From contig NZ_UAVP01000007.1 in the NCBI RefSeq assembly GCF_900446695.1, positions 468,080 through 532,079 of the forward strand: a stretch of DNA of 64,000 nt, given 5' to 3'. The stretch comes from Capnocytophaga sputigena. GTDB lineage: Bacteria; Bacteroidota; Bacteroidia; Flavobacteriales; Flavobacteriaceae. Both the position numbers and the translations under genes were made by a program. Shown piece by piece: positions 9,221 through 18,468 of the stretch. The notes beneath the pieces are model-generated. The model had not been told where the DNA came from. It searched no databases and saw nothing but the letters and a program-made list of their open reading frames with translations. Each line of letters begins with the position of its first letter. Positions within the stretch are counted from its first letter, which is position 1.

Positions 9221-9907
9221 ATGAAAAAAATCATTTTATCATTAGCAGCAGTATTTGCTTTTGGTGCTGCTTCAGCTCAAGAATTAGTTTCTTCAAAAGG
9301 TGAAGAATATCTACCTAAACAAGGAGATTGGTCAATTGGTTTTAACGTTGGAAACGCTCTAACTTACTTAGGTCAAGCTTTCAATGGAACAACTTCTAAC
9401 CCAGGAGACAATCTTTTCAGAGAAAATGCTAACATTTTGAATTTTCAAACAGGAGCCTTTTCTCAAACAACAAATGTTAATTCTATTTCAATTGTAGGGA
9501 AGAGATTTATTGAAGATAACAAAGCTATGCGTTATATAGCAAGTTTCAATTTTGGTGTTGAGAAAACAAAGGATGTTGATGCTACTAGCAACTTTGGACT
9601 AACAGTAGGTCTTGGTAAAGAGTGGAGAAAAGGAATTACTCGTTTGCAAGGTTACTATGGGGCAGATGTGTTAGTTGGTTTTGTTGCTCCTGCTAAAAAA
9701 CAATTTGGCTTTGGTGTAGGTGCACAAGCTTTTGGTGGAGTTGAATACTTCATCTTCCCTAAAGTAGCTCTTGGTGCTCAATACACTTATGGAGTAGCTC
9801 TTATTTATACAAGTGACGGAAATAAAGAAACTAATACTTTTGGTTTCAATATCGGAAGTAAACAAGGGCTAGGTATTGTATCTGCAACTCTTAACGCTTA
9901 CTTTTAA
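9221..9907 (+). CDS. Predicted outer-membrane beta-barrel protein
   Basis: This 228-residue protein has a signal peptide (1-19, ending ASA|QE) and repeated short amphipathic strands rich in Gly, Phe and Tyr. Examples are WSIGFNVGNALTYLG and FGFGVGAQAFGGVEYF. It ends with an aromatic residue (NAYF), which fits an eight- to ten-stranded outer-membrane barrel. The gene has its own consensus promoter (9158-9188) and its own terminator (9928-9963), so it is a single-gene unit. This is often a sign of an abundant envelope protein. No binding or catalytic motif is visible and I do not recognise a characterised homologue. Confidence 0.8.
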   Translation: MKKIILSLAAVFAFGAASAQELVSSKGEEYLPKQGDWSIGFNVGNALTYLGQAFNGTTSNPGDNLFRENANILNFQTGAFSQTTNVNSISIVGKRFIEDNKAMRYIASFNFGVEKTKDVDATSNFGLTVGLGKEWRKGITRLQGYYGADVLVGFVAPAKKQFGFGVGAQAFGGVEYFIFPKVALGAQYTYGVALIYTSDGNKETNTFGFNIGSKQGLGIVSATLNAYF

Positions 9908-9927
9908 TAGGTAGTTTATAAAAATAT

Positions 9928-9963
9928 AAAATAGGCTTCTTGATAAAACAAGAAGCCTATTTT
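9928..9963 (+). terminator. Strong Rho-independent terminator after the 9221 gene
   Basis: AAATAGGCTTCTTG pairs perfectly with CAAGAAGCCTATTT around a six-base loop (ATAAAA), and a T-rich run follows. A-rich sequence precedes it as well. The upstream single-gene unit ends here. Confidence 0.85.
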
Positions 9964-10002
9964 ATTTTTACTTTTATAAATACAACTTGTGATTATTTTT
10001 TG

Positions 10003-10010
10003 TATATTTG
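10003..10010 (+). promoter_or_regulatory. Probable -7 box of the short OmpA gene
   Basis: TATATTTG matches TAnnTTTG and lies 27 bases before the ATG at 10037. The nearest upstream TTG (9987-9989) is only 13 bases away, so no proper -33 element was found. Confidence 0.45.
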
Positions 10011-10036
10011 TAGCCAAGAAAGAAAGATATAATAAT

Positions 10037-11029
10037 ATGAAAGCAAAAGTTTTATGGCTGTTATTGGTCAATGTTACTTTGGCTACAGCACAGGTACAAG
10101 TAATTCCTGCTCAACTCTATCAAAAAGTAGTAGAGCGAGGTTATGAAACACAAGAAGTAGTAACGCGTCTTGCTAATTACTACTACACTAATCACAACGA
10201 GACTCAAGCACTCAAATACTATCAAAAACTTATAAAAGGTATAGGTTATCAGTTAGATCCTATAGAACACTATCGCTATGCAGTGCTATTGCAAAAGGTA
10301 GGCAAAAAGAGTGAAGCTAAAAGGCAAATGAGTGTTTTTGATGATAAAATGCAATTGCTTTTTACTAAACATCCCAATACTACTCCTAATGATTTAATGG
10401 GATTAGTTACAGATGCCGAGAAAGGTACAGTTGTAGCTGGAGCCCAAGTATTTTTGATAAATGCGGCAGGTGAAACCCTTACCGATACTAGTGATATAAA
10501 TGGTTTTTTTGTATTTTCGGTTAATAAAATATATCCTAACTTCCAAGACGCTTATATCGAAATCCAAAAGAATAATTATGAGCTGATGAGTCAGCCTATT
10601 TCTTTAACTACAGCACAACAGAAAATATATTCTTTATTTCCTAATGTTTTTGAAGTAAACAAAGGAGATAATTTGGCTAATATATTTAATATCGATAATA
10701 TTTATTTTGATTTTGGACATACCAATATTCGCAAAGATGCTTCAGTACAATTAGCTAAAATAGTTGCCTTTCTAGAAGATAATCCTACCTTAAAAATTAT
10801 CGTAAAAGTACATACTGATAGTAGAGGAAACGATAAATATAACAGAGAACTTACTGAAACACAAGCAAAATCTATTGAGCAATGGCTCATCAAACGAGGT
10901 ATCGCTTCTCACCGTATTATTGCTAAAGGCTATGGGGCTACTCAGTTAGTAAATGGTTGTGAAAAAGGAGTGCCTTGTACTGAAGAAGAACATCAGGCAA
11001 ATAAACGTGTAGAGTTTATTGTTGACTAA
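10037..11029 (+). CDS. OmpA-family protein, short PorE-like paralogue
   Basis: I chose the ATG at 10037 because it gives a good signal peptide (MKAKVLWLLLVNVTLATAQ); an upstream in-frame start would put a poor charged segment in front of it. The 330-residue protein has an N-terminal TPR-like helical part (about 20-110) and a carboxypeptidase-regulatory-like beta sandwich (about 120-195; DLMGLVTDAEKGTVVAGAQV). A C-terminal OmpA peptidoglycan-binding domain covers about 215-330, with HTDSRGNDKYN from 259. The OmpA domain closely matches that of the larger gene at 16318, down to the shared CTEEEHQAN ending. It lacks the PD40 propeller of that protein. It lies directly upstream of a T9SS cargo gene and probably anchors an outer-membrane assembly to the cell wall. 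Confidence 0.85.
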   Translation: MKAKVLWLLLVNVTLATAQVQVIPAQLYQKVVERGYETQEVVTRLANYYYTNHNETQALKYYQKLIKGIGYQLDPIEHYRYAVLLQKVGKKSEAKRQMSVFDDKMQLLFTKHPNTTPNDLMGLVTDAEKGTVVAGAQVFLINAAGETLTDTSDINGFFVFSVNKIYPNFQDAYIEIQKNNYELMSQPISLTTAQQKIYSLFPNVFEVNKGDNLANIFNIDNIYFDFGHTNIRKDASVQLAKIVAFLEDNPTLKIIVKVHTDSRGNDKYNRELTETQAKSIEQWLIKRGIASHRIIAKGYGATQLVNGCEKGVPCTEEEHQANKRVEFIVD

Positions 11030-11074
11030 AACTTGATATGTTAAATATTAATAAAAAAGATTTAATTTTTATTG

Positions 11075-11105
11075 TTGTTTTGTTAAAATAAAATTCCTAT
11101 ATTTG
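11075..11105 (+). promoter_or_regulatory. Promoter of the T9SS cargo gene
   Basis: TTG (11075-11077) and TATATTTG (11098-11105) are 20 bases apart. Transcription should begin near 11112, leaving a leader of about 20 bases before the ATG at 11134. Confidence 0.7.
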
Positions 11106-11133
11106 CACCGTATTTACTAAATGATACGAGAAA

Positions 11134-14100
11134 ATGTGTAGGAAAGTACAAATATTCATTAGCAGTCTTCTGTTTTTCTTTTCAATAAGTACGGCTATTA
11201 GTCAAAATATTATCAATTGGATTAATGTAGATCCTGCTGTTCATATTGCTTTAACAAATTTTGAAGCTCCTTTAGCAATTGAAGTAAAAATTCCTAAAGG
11301 TGAGACTTCTGTAAACTTAAAAGTTTTTTTTCCTGAAGGAATAAACTATTCTAGAATTGAAGTGCCTCAACAAGAAGGAACACTTGTTAAGGTCGAAAAA
11401 ACAACTGATTCTACAATCAATCAGCCTATTTTTATAGTCACTGCTAAGCCTGAAAGTGTTGTAAATTTTTTAGTTTATAGAAAATTTAGCAAATGTGTAA
11501 AGGCAAATGTGAATTATAACGATATAGTAGAAGCTATGATTGGAGGCAAAACAATTGAAAAATCTACTTCTGTGCCTTATCAATTTAGATTTCCCAAATT
11601 ATCAATAGTAACAGAACCTATAGAAGTAGGAAAAAAGGGAGAAAACAGAAGAGGTTTTAGTGTTAAAAACTTAGGGGAAGGTGCTATAAAGGAATTTTAT
11701 CTTTCTGTACAATATCCTGATAATATAAAAAATAAAGCTCTTTACTATAAGAAAAATGGGGAAGATCATCTCCTTGTTCCTGAAAGTACAGTTCCTAAAG
11801 GACTTGCTAACAAAGGACGGTATTTTTATAAAGTAAACGCAGGTGTGCTGAAAAAAGAAAGCGTTATAGGAGTTTCTTTTTCTGAAATATATGAGATAAC
11901 CAATTGTTTTTCAGTTATACCTATACAATATCAAGTTTATTGGGGAAGTGATTTAACAACGGAAGGTTTATTTGAAGCCTCTAAAATTACTGAAAAAATA
12001 GTTTCCAACTATACTGTTTCAAACTTATTGTCCTATCAAGAAGGTAAAATAAGGGGTGAAACTACAGATGAAGTGCTCTATAAAGGGAAAATTAGAATAA
12101 ATACAATTGATAAAACAATCCAAACGGGTGAAAAATCATATTTTAAAGTACAATTACCAGTAGGAATTACACCTGTATTCTCATTGGGAGATTTAAAAAG
12201 TGTAGTGCCGTTATCCCAAAATGTCACAGAATATACATTCTTATTGCCCCAAGGGAAAAAGAAAGAAGATTCTTTTGATTATACTTTAAAATTACAAACC
12301 AATAAAAAACTGACGTTTGTGCCTTCTTCAAAAATGGTATATTATACCACAGAAGAAAGCGGTAGAGAAACTTGTACGGCTACTCCTCTCTATACCTCAA
12401 TCAAAAAAGAAATAACTATCCCTATAGAGGAAACACTTTTACATCCTATAAAACTACAAACTACCGATGATACTTTTAGCCACACCACTACCACCCAAAC
12501 GATCGTCTTAGGTAATATCCTCACTAATGACAGCTATAACTCTCAATCGGTAACGACTGCAAGTGTTACCATTAGTACAACCACCACGTTGACAAATACC
12601 CCTTACATCAAGAATGCTACTGGTGAAGTGTCCTTACCTGCCCATACGCCAGCAGGCACTTATACAATAACTTACAGTCTTTGTGCCAAAACAGCCCCTT
12701 ATAATTGCAGTGGAGTTGCTACCGTTACGGTAATTGTTAGCCCATCTCCTATAAAATTACGAACTACTGACGATACTTTCAGGCATACCACTACCACCCA
12801 AACCATTGTCTTAGGTAATGTCCTCACCAATGACAGCTACAACACTCAATCAGTAACGACGGCAAGTGTTACCATTAGCACAACCACTACATTGACAAAT
12901 ATCCCTTACATCGCTACACAAATTGGTGAAGTCTTCTTACCTGCTCACACTCCTGCAGGCACTTATACGTTAAGTTATTCTCTTTGCGCTAAAACAGCCC
13001 CTTATAATTGCAGTGAGGTTGCTACCGTTACAGTAAAGGTCACCCCTTCACCTATAAATTTACAAACTACCGATGATATTTTCAGCCATACCACTACCAC
13101 CCAAACGATTGTCTTAGGCAATATTCTCACCAACGATAGCTACAACACTCAATCAGTAACGACGGCAAGTGTTACCATTAGCACAACCACTATATTGACA
13201 AATGTCCCTTACATTGCTACCTCTACCGGTGAAGTGCTCTTACCAGCCCATACCCCAGCAGGCACTTATACACTAACTTACAGTCTTTGTGCCAAAACAG
13301 CCCCTTATAATTGCAGTGGAGTAGCTACCGTTACAATAATCGTCAGCTCTTCTCCTATAAAATTACAAACTACTGATGATACTTTCAATCATACCACTAC
13401 CACCCAAACGATTGTCTTAGGCAATATCCTCACCAACGATAGCTACAAGACTCAATCAGTAACGACGGCAAGTGTTACCATTAGCACAACCACCGCGTTG
13501 ACAAATGTCCCTTACATCGCTACACAAACTGGAGAAGTCTTCTTGCCAGCTCATACCCCTGCAGGGACTTATACACTAACTTACAGACTCTGTGCTAAAT
13601 CTACCCCTTATAATTGCAGTGGAGTTGCTACCGTTACGGTAATTGTTAGCCCTTCTCCTATAAAACTACAAACTACCGATGATACATTCAGTCATACCAC
13701 TGCCACCCAAACTATCGTCTTAGGCAATATCCTCACCAATGATAGTTACAACACTCAATCAGTAATGACGGCAAGTGTTACCATTAACACAACCACCGCA
13801 TTGACAAATGTCCCTTACATCGAGATAGCTACGGGTGAAGTCTTCCTTCCTGCCCATACGCCAGCAGGCACTTATACACTAACTTACAGTCTTTGCGCTA
13901 AATCTGCACCTTATAATTGCAGTGGAGTTACTACGGTTACAGTAAAGGTTAGCAAACCTCTTGTGATTGCCCGTGATGATACTTATACTGTTACTATAGG
14001 AACAACCTCTATTACTGAAAGTATATATAGCAATGATAGCATAGGAGAACAAACTCCTAACGCTTATTCGGTTAATTTTCAAGCCATAGGAGGTAGTAAA

Positions 14101-15237
14101 GATAATGATAACTTCTATGTTTTATCTGTTAATTTAGCAGGAAATATACTCATTCCTCAAGGTATCCCTACCGGTACTTATACCCTGCAATATCGCATTT
14201 GTGATATAAAGGATACTCATAATTGTGCTACTGCTACTATTACAGTGATTGTTACGGAAATTCCAATAGCTCCTATTGTCGCTCGTGATGATACTTATAC
14301 CATTACCATAGGGACGACTACGATTACCGAAAGTATATACAGCAATGATAGCATAGGAGAGCAAACTCCTAATGCTTCTTTGGTTAATTTTCAAGTGATA
14401 GGAGGTAGTAAAGATAGTGATAATTTCTATCTTTTATCTGTTAATTTAGCGGGAAATGTACTTATTCCTCAAGGCACACCCATAGGTACTTATACTTTGG
14501 AATATCGTATTTGTGATATTTATCACCAGTCTAATTGTGATACGGCTATAGTGAAAGTATCAATTACCTCTCCTCCTGTACCTCCTTCTTCACTTGTGGT
14601 AACTCCTGATGAATTTACTTATACGGGGAATTCTATTGTTGGGAATATACTTGCTAACGATACAATCGATGATAATCCTATAGAATTTCCAAATGATGAT
14701 ATTAATATTGAAGCAGAAGAACCTACGGATACAGCTCCTTACATAGAAACCTCTACTGGAAATGTGATAGTACCTACTCATACCCCAGCAGGCACTTATA
14801 CCCTCAACTACGAGTTGTGTATAGAGAATCTAACTATTTGTGATGCCACAACAGTGGAAGTAATAGTGCCTGATAACCCAACACCTCCTTCCCCTCCTAA
14901 ACCTCAAGAAGATGAAAAGGCAAGCCCTACAAATGTACTGATAACCTATAACGCAATTTCTCTCAATGATGATAATAAAAACGATTATTTCCATATAGAA
15001 GGTATAGAAAAATATCCTGATAATATAGTGCGTATTTATAATAAAGAAGGACTAAAAGTGTTTGATGTTGTAGGCTATGATAATAAAAACCAATCATTTA
15101 AAGGTTTTACACAAGGAAAAGTAGCTGTAAAAGAATCTTTGGAATTATCCTCAGGCACTTACTTCTATTTTATAGAATACACCGATGAAAACCATCAACT
15201 ACAGAGAAAAATAGGTTGGTTATATTTGAGAAAATAA
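11134..15237 (+). CDS. Giant repeat-containing T9SS type B cargo protein (surface adhesin-like)
   Basis: This 1367-residue protein has a signal peptide (about 1-23). A unique N-terminal region (about 24-435) leads into five tandem modules of 101 residues, each containing TDDTF, NDSY, PAHTPAGTY and a CX7C pair (LCAKTAPYNC). Two modules of 104 residues follow (ARDDTY, NDSIGEQTPN, RICDIKDTHNC) and then one diverged module with CX6C. A Pro/Glu-rich linker precedes the C-terminal domain (about 1268-1367). That domain has the pattern of the gliding-motility-associated CHU_C type B sorting signal: NDDNKNDYF, IEKYPDNIVRIYNKEG, SGTYFYFIEY and a basic end. Such proteins cross the outer membrane through T9SS and usually need a neighbouring PorP/SprF-like protein, which is the next gene here. 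It is probably a surface filament or adhesin; the ligand is unknown. Confidence 0.88.
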   Translation: MCRKVQIFISSLLFFFSISTAISQNIINWINVDPAVHIALTNFEAPLAIEVKIPKGETSVNLKVFFPEGINYSRIEVPQQEGTLVKVEKTTDSTINQPIFIVTAKPESVVNFLVYRKFSKCVKANVNYNDIVEAMIGGKTIEKSTSVPYQFRFPKLSIVTEPIEVGKKGENRRGFSVKNLGEGAIKEFYLSVQYPDNIKNKALYYKKNGEDHLLVPESTVPKGLANKGRYFYKVNAGVLKKESVIGVSFSEIYEITNCFSVIPIQYQVYWGSDLTTEGLFEASKITEKIVSNYTVSNLLSYQEGKIRGETTDEVLYKGKIRINTIDKTIQTGEKSYFKVQLPVGITPVFSLGDLKSVVPLSQNVTEYTFLLPQGKKKEDSFDYTLKLQTNKKLTFVPSSKMVYYTTEESGRETCTATPLYTSIKKEITIPIEETLLHPIKLQTTDDTFSHTTTTQTIVLGNILTNDSYNSQSVTTASVTISTTTTLTNTPYIKNATGEVSLPAHTPAGTYTITYSLCAKTAPYNCSGVATVTVIVSPSPIKLRTTDDTFRHTTTTQTIVLGNVLTNDSYNTQSVTTASVTISTTTTLTNIPYIATQIGEVFLPAHTPAGTYTLSYSLCAKTAPYNCSEVATVTVKVTPSPINLQTTDDIFSHTTTTQTIVLGNILTNDSYNTQSVTTASVTISTTTILTNVPYIATSTGEVLLPAHTPAGTYTLTYSLCAKTAPYNCSGVATVTIIVSSSPIKLQTTDDTFNHTTTTQTIVLGNILTNDSYKTQSVTTASVTISTTTALTNVPYIATQTGEVFLPAHTPAGTYTLTYRLCAKSTPYNCSGVATVTVIVSPSPIKLQTTDDTFSHTTATQTIVLGNILTNDSYNTQSVMTASVTINTTTALTNVPYIEIATGEVFLPAHTPAGTYTLTYSLCAKSAPYNCSGVTTVTVKVSKPLVIARDDTYTVTIGTTSITESIYSNDSIGEQTPNAYSVNFQAIGGSKDNDNFYVLSVNLAGNILIPQGIPTGTYTLQYRICDIKDTHNCATATITVIVTEIPIAPIVARDDTYTITIGTTTITESIYSNDSIGEQTPNASLVNFQVIGGSKDSDNFYLLSVNLAGNVLIPQGTPIGTYTLEYRICDIYHQSNCDTAIVKVSITSPPVPPSSLVVTPDEFTYTGNSIVGNILANDTIDDNPIEFPNDDINIEAEEPTDTAPYIETSTGNVIVPTHTPAGTYTLNYELCIENLTICDATTVEVIVPDNPTPPSPPKPQEDEKASPTNVLITYNAISLNDDNKNDYFHIEGIEKYPDNIVRIYNKEGLKVFDVVGYDNKNQSFKGFTQGKVAVKESLELSSGTYFYFIEYTDENHQLQRKIGWLYLRK
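12451..13965 (+). repeat. Five tandem 303-bp coding repeats
   Basis: Units begin at about 12451, 12754, 13057, 13360 and 13663, each exactly 303 bases (101 codons) apart, within the cargo gene. Long blocks are identical between units at the DNA level, including silent positions. This points to recent duplication or ongoing gene conversion. Confidence 0.92.
13969..14592 (+). repeat. Two tandem 312-bp coding repeats
   Basis: A second module type starts at 13969 and again at 14281 (312 bases, 104 codons). The two share GCYCGTGATGATACTTATAC at their beginnings and long later blocks. They differ from the preceding 303-base family but keep the CX7C pair. Confidence 0.88.
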
Positions 15238-15290
15238 ACTATAAGTGAAAATATTTTTTACAAGAAGCTGTATTATTTATAAAAAAGATG

Positions 15291-15298
15291 TACCTTTG
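15291..15298 (+). promoter_or_regulatory. Probable -7 box before the PorP/SprF-like gene
   Basis: TACCTTTG matches TAnnTTTG and sits 54 bases before the chosen ATG. No clean TTG occurs 19-21 bases upstream; a CTG is nearest. The box suggests that the membrane-protein pair has a promoter separate from the cargo gene. Confidence 0.45.
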
Positions 15299-15352
15299 CC
15301 CGATTTTATATCAAAAATAACTAAGATAAATAAGTATAGAAAGTTTAATAAA

Positions 15353-16267
15353 ATGATAAAAAAAGTACTTTTTTCAGCACTAACAATGTTATTTTGCAGT
15401 GAGATTTTTGCACAACAAGAGTCTCAATACACACAGTATATGTATAATACTATGCTGTTTAACCCTGCTTACACAGGGTCTCGAGAGGTAGGAAGCCTCT
15501 TTGGAATGTTCCGTACCCAATGGGTGGGTATCAGTGGTGCACCTACTAATGGAAGCATCAGTTATCACCAGCCTATGGAGAGTTTGCGCAATGTAGGTTT
15601 AGGAGGAAGTATCTTCCGTGAAAGTATAGGACCTCAAAACCAAACAGATTTAACAATCGATGTGTCATACACGTTAAACTTCGAAAATTCTAAATTGGCA
15701 TTCGGTATCAATGGTTCAGCAAGTTTGTTTCAAATAGACTACAACAAGTTGGATGTAAAAGATAAAACCGATCAAAGCCTTTCAGGGAGTGAAAGTGTAT
15801 TTTCTCCTAATATAGGAGCAGGCTTGTATTGGTATACTGATAAATACTACATTGGTTTTTCAGTGCCTAATATGCTCGAAACTACTCACTACAACAAAAG
15901 TTCAGTGTCAGTGCTTAAAAATGCACAACACTTGTACTTGATAGGAGGTTATGTGTTTGATTTATCCGAAAATACAAAGTTCAAACCAGCAGTACTTTCT
16001 AAAGTATCGTTTGGAGCACCTTTGCAATTAGACTTTTCAGCAAACTTTATGTTCAACGAGAAGTTTGTGTTAGGAGCCGCTTATCGTTGGTCGGCTGCGG
16101 TGAGTTTAATGGCAGGATTCCAAATCAACGATCGCTGGTTTGCGGGTTATGGCTACGATTTTGAAACTACTGAGTTGCGCAAATATAATTCAGGTTCACA
16201 CGAAATCTTCTTGCGTTACGAATTGGTGAAAACCTACAAAAAAATCGTATCACCTCGATTCTTCTAA
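15353..16267 (+). CDS. PorP/SprF-family T9SS outer-membrane protein
   Basis: The ATG at 15353 gives a 304-residue protein with a signal peptide (MIKKVLFSALTMLFCSEIFAQ). Upstream in-frame codons lack a signal and overlap the promoter. After the signal comes the family hallmark QYTQYMYNTMLFNPAYTGSRE, then WVGISGAPTNGSISYHQP and barrel-like strands rich in Gly and aromatic residues. PorP/SprF proteins assist secretion and surface attachment of type B T9SS cargo. SprF is needed for SprB in Flavobacterium johnsoniae. Here the cargo gene ends 115 bases upstream and the PorE-like gene starts 51 bases downstream, the classical trio. Confidence 0.92.
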   Translation: MIKKVLFSALTMLFCSEIFAQQESQYTQYMYNTMLFNPAYTGSREVGSLFGMFRTQWVGISGAPTNGSISYHQPMESLRNVGLGGSIFRESIGPQNQTDLTIDVSYTLNFENSKLAFGINGSASLFQIDYNKLDVKDKTDQSLSGSESVFSPNIGAGLYWYTDKYYIGFSVPNMLETTHYNKSSVSVLKNAQHLYLIGGYVFDLSENTKFKPAVLSKVSFGAPLQLDFSANFMFNEKFVLGAAYRWSAAVSLMAGFQINDRWFAGYGYDFETTELRKYNSGSHEIFLRYELVKTYKKIVSPRFF

Positions 16268-16317
16268 TCTTGTAATGCTTTAAAAATTAGATAATAAAAA
16301 GAAATCTATTGAATTCT

Positions 16318-18285
16318 ATGAAAAAACTTTTTTTAGCTATAACATTGGCGATTTTGCAGTTAGGCTATGCTCAAAGCGATAAAGAAGCATTGAAGAAAGC
16401 AGCGCAATACTACAAGAATTTAGATTATGTACAAGCTATTAATGCTTATGAAAGTATTGCAAAGAGAGGAATAGAACCTCAAGAGCTTTTAGAAAATCTT
16501 GGCAATGCTTATTACTACAATGCCGATTATCAACAAGCTAATAAGTGGTATGCCAAACTTTTTGAAGGCAAAGATGCTAAAACTAACAAGCCTTTCAATA
16601 TCAAACCAGAATATTACTACCGTTATGCACAAACACTCAAAACAGTAGGTGACTATGATAATTCTGATAAGATAATGGATAAGTTTGTAGAGTTGGTAGG
16701 CAAACAAGATACTCGTGCAGCTCTTTTCCTCAAAAATAGAGATTATCAAGCAGAGATTAAACGCAATTCGGATAGGTTAGAGCTGAATTTGTTAAAAATC
16801 AACACTAAAAAATCTGAATATGGTACAGCTTTCTACGGTGATAATATCGTATATGCTACTTCTAAAAGCGGATTCCTCAAACGCCGTTCCGATTGGACAG
16901 GGGATAATTTCTATAGTCTTTATGAAGCCAATACCGATAGCTTAAAAGCTACTAAAAAAGCTAAATTAAACGGTATCAATACCAAATTCAATGAATCGAC
17001 AGCTGCTTTTACGAAAGATGGCAATACAATGTATTTCACTCGTAATAACTTCATCAACAACGAAGTGAAGACTAATGGAGACCAAACCGTACTCCTCAAA
17101 ATCTTTAAAGCAACTAAAGATAAACACGGCAAATGGGGTGATGTGCAAGAAATGCCTTTCAATAGCAATATCCACAGCGTGGCACATCCTGCTCTCAGTC
17201 CCGATGGTAAGTATATCTACTTTTCATCGGATATGAAAGGTACTTTAGGCTCATCAGATATCTATCGTGCTAAAATCCTCAAAAGTGGTTATGGCAAACC
17301 CGAAAACTTAGGCGATCGCATCAATACTTCAGGGCGCGAGTCTTTCCCTTTTATCTCAGATGATAATGTGCTTTATTATTCATCAGATGGTTTCCCTGGT
17401 TTGGGTGGTTTGGATATCTATGCAGTGAAATTAGATGAAGAAGGCAACCCTATTACTAAACCTGTAAATATAGGTCGTCCCGCTAATAGTGCCGAAGATG
17501 ATTTTTGTTATGTCATTAATAGTCAAACTAAAATAGGTTATCTTACTTCTAATCGTCCCGAAGGAAAAGGAAGTGATGATATTTATAGTTTCTACGAGCA
17601 TACTCCATTGCATTTCACTTGTCAGTATAGCTTATCAGGAGTAGTAAAAGATGCAGATACTAAGCAAATTATACCAATGGCAAAGGTAACACTTTGGGGA
17701 GCTAATAATACTCTGTTAGAAGAAACTACAGCCGATGCCAATGGTAATTTCGCTCTTCTCTACAATGCCGATTGTGGTGATTTACAATTGCTTCTCAAAT
17801 CGGAAAAAGAAGCATACAAATCGGGGCAACAATCAATAGCTCTCAATGGCAATCAGAAAGTAACAGCCGAAGTGTTGCTTACTCCAATTCCAGCAACGCC
17901 TAAAATAGCTGTGGGTACTGATTTAGCTAAAGTGTTGAAGATAGAAAACATCTATTTTGACTATGATAAAGCTAATATTCGCAAAGATGCTGCAGAGCAA
18001 TTGGCTAAAATCGTAGCTATAATGAAAGAATACCCTACAATGAAAGTGGATGTACGTTTGCATACTGATAGTCGTGGTTCTGATAAGTACAATTTAGCAC
18101 TTTCTGAGCGCCGTGCTAAATCTACTATCAAATGGATTGTAAGTCATGGTATTAAGAAAAACAGAATTACAGGTAAAGGCTATGGTGAAACGCAATTGGT
18201 AAATGGTTGCTCTAATGGCGTACCTTGTACCGAAGAGGAACACCAAGCTAACCGCCGAAGTGAGTTTATCATCGTACAATTCTGA
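16318..18285 (+). CDS. PorE-like protein: TPR, PD40 propeller, regulatory-like domain and OmpA domain
   Basis: I chose the ATG at 16318 over the in-frame TTG nine bases earlier because it starts the signal peptide directly (MKKLFLAITLAILQLGYAQ). The 655-residue protein has TPR-like repeats (about 20-130), a WD40/PD40-like propeller (about 160-430), a carboxypeptidase-regulatory-like sandwich (about 440-520) and a C-terminal OmpA domain (about 540-655; HTDSRGSDKYN from 582). The propeller shows repeated motifs such as HPALSPDGKYIYFSSD and FPFISDDNVLYYSSDG. This is the architecture of Porphyromonas PorE, which links the T9SS to peptidoglycan. It forms a pair with the PorP/SprF-like gene before it and is closed by a perfect palindromic terminator. 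Confidence 0.88.
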   Translation: MKKLFLAITLAILQLGYAQSDKEALKKAAQYYKNLDYVQAINAYESIAKRGIEPQELLENLGNAYYYNADYQQANKWYAKLFEGKDAKTNKPFNIKPEYYYRYAQTLKTVGDYDNSDKIMDKFVELVGKQDTRAALFLKNRDYQAEIKRNSDRLELNLLKINTKKSEYGTAFYGDNIVYATSKSGFLKRRSDWTGDNFYSLYEANTDSLKATKKAKLNGINTKFNESTAAFTKDGNTMYFTRNNFINNEVKTNGDQTVLLKIFKATKDKHGKWGDVQEMPFNSNIHSVAHPALSPDGKYIYFSSDMKGTLGSSDIYRAKILKSGYGKPENLGDRINTSGRESFPFISDDNVLYYSSDGFPGLGGLDIYAVKLDEEGNPITKPVNIGRPANSAEDDFCYVINSQTKIGYLTSNRPEGKGSDDIYSFYEHTPLHFTCQYSLSGVVKDADTKQIIPMAKVTLWGANNTLLEETTADANGNFALLYNADCGDLQLLLKSEKEAYKSGQQSIALNGNQKVTAEVLLTPIPATPKIAVGTDLAKVLKIENIYFDYDKANIRKDAAEQLAKIVAIMKEYPTMKVDVRLHTDSRGSDKYNLALSERRAKSTIKWIVSHGIKKNRITGKGYGETQLVNGCSNGVPCTEEEHQANRRSEFIIVQF

Positions 18286-18305
18286 TTGTTCATATCAATA
18301 TTTTT

Positions 18306-18350
18306 ACTTTGCCAAAGGTTGTAACACATTACTACAACCTTTGGCAAAGT
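18306..18350 (+). terminator. Palindromic terminator of the CTTTG-S-CAAAG family (copy B)
   Basis: ACTTTGCCAAAGGTTGTA (18306-18323) and its exact reverse complement (18333-18350) form an 18-base-pair stem with a nine-base loop, followed by TTTTAATTTT. It ends the T9SS locus. The first 12 bases of each arm are shared with other sites in the window. Confidence 0.9.
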
Positions 18351-18468
18351 TTTTAATTTTATAACCTATTCAAATTCAGTGTTTAGAAAAATATTTTTAC
18401 AAATTGTTTCAAAAATATTTGGCAGTTACAACTATTAGTATTTACTTTGCAGCACAAAGTGCTTCACT

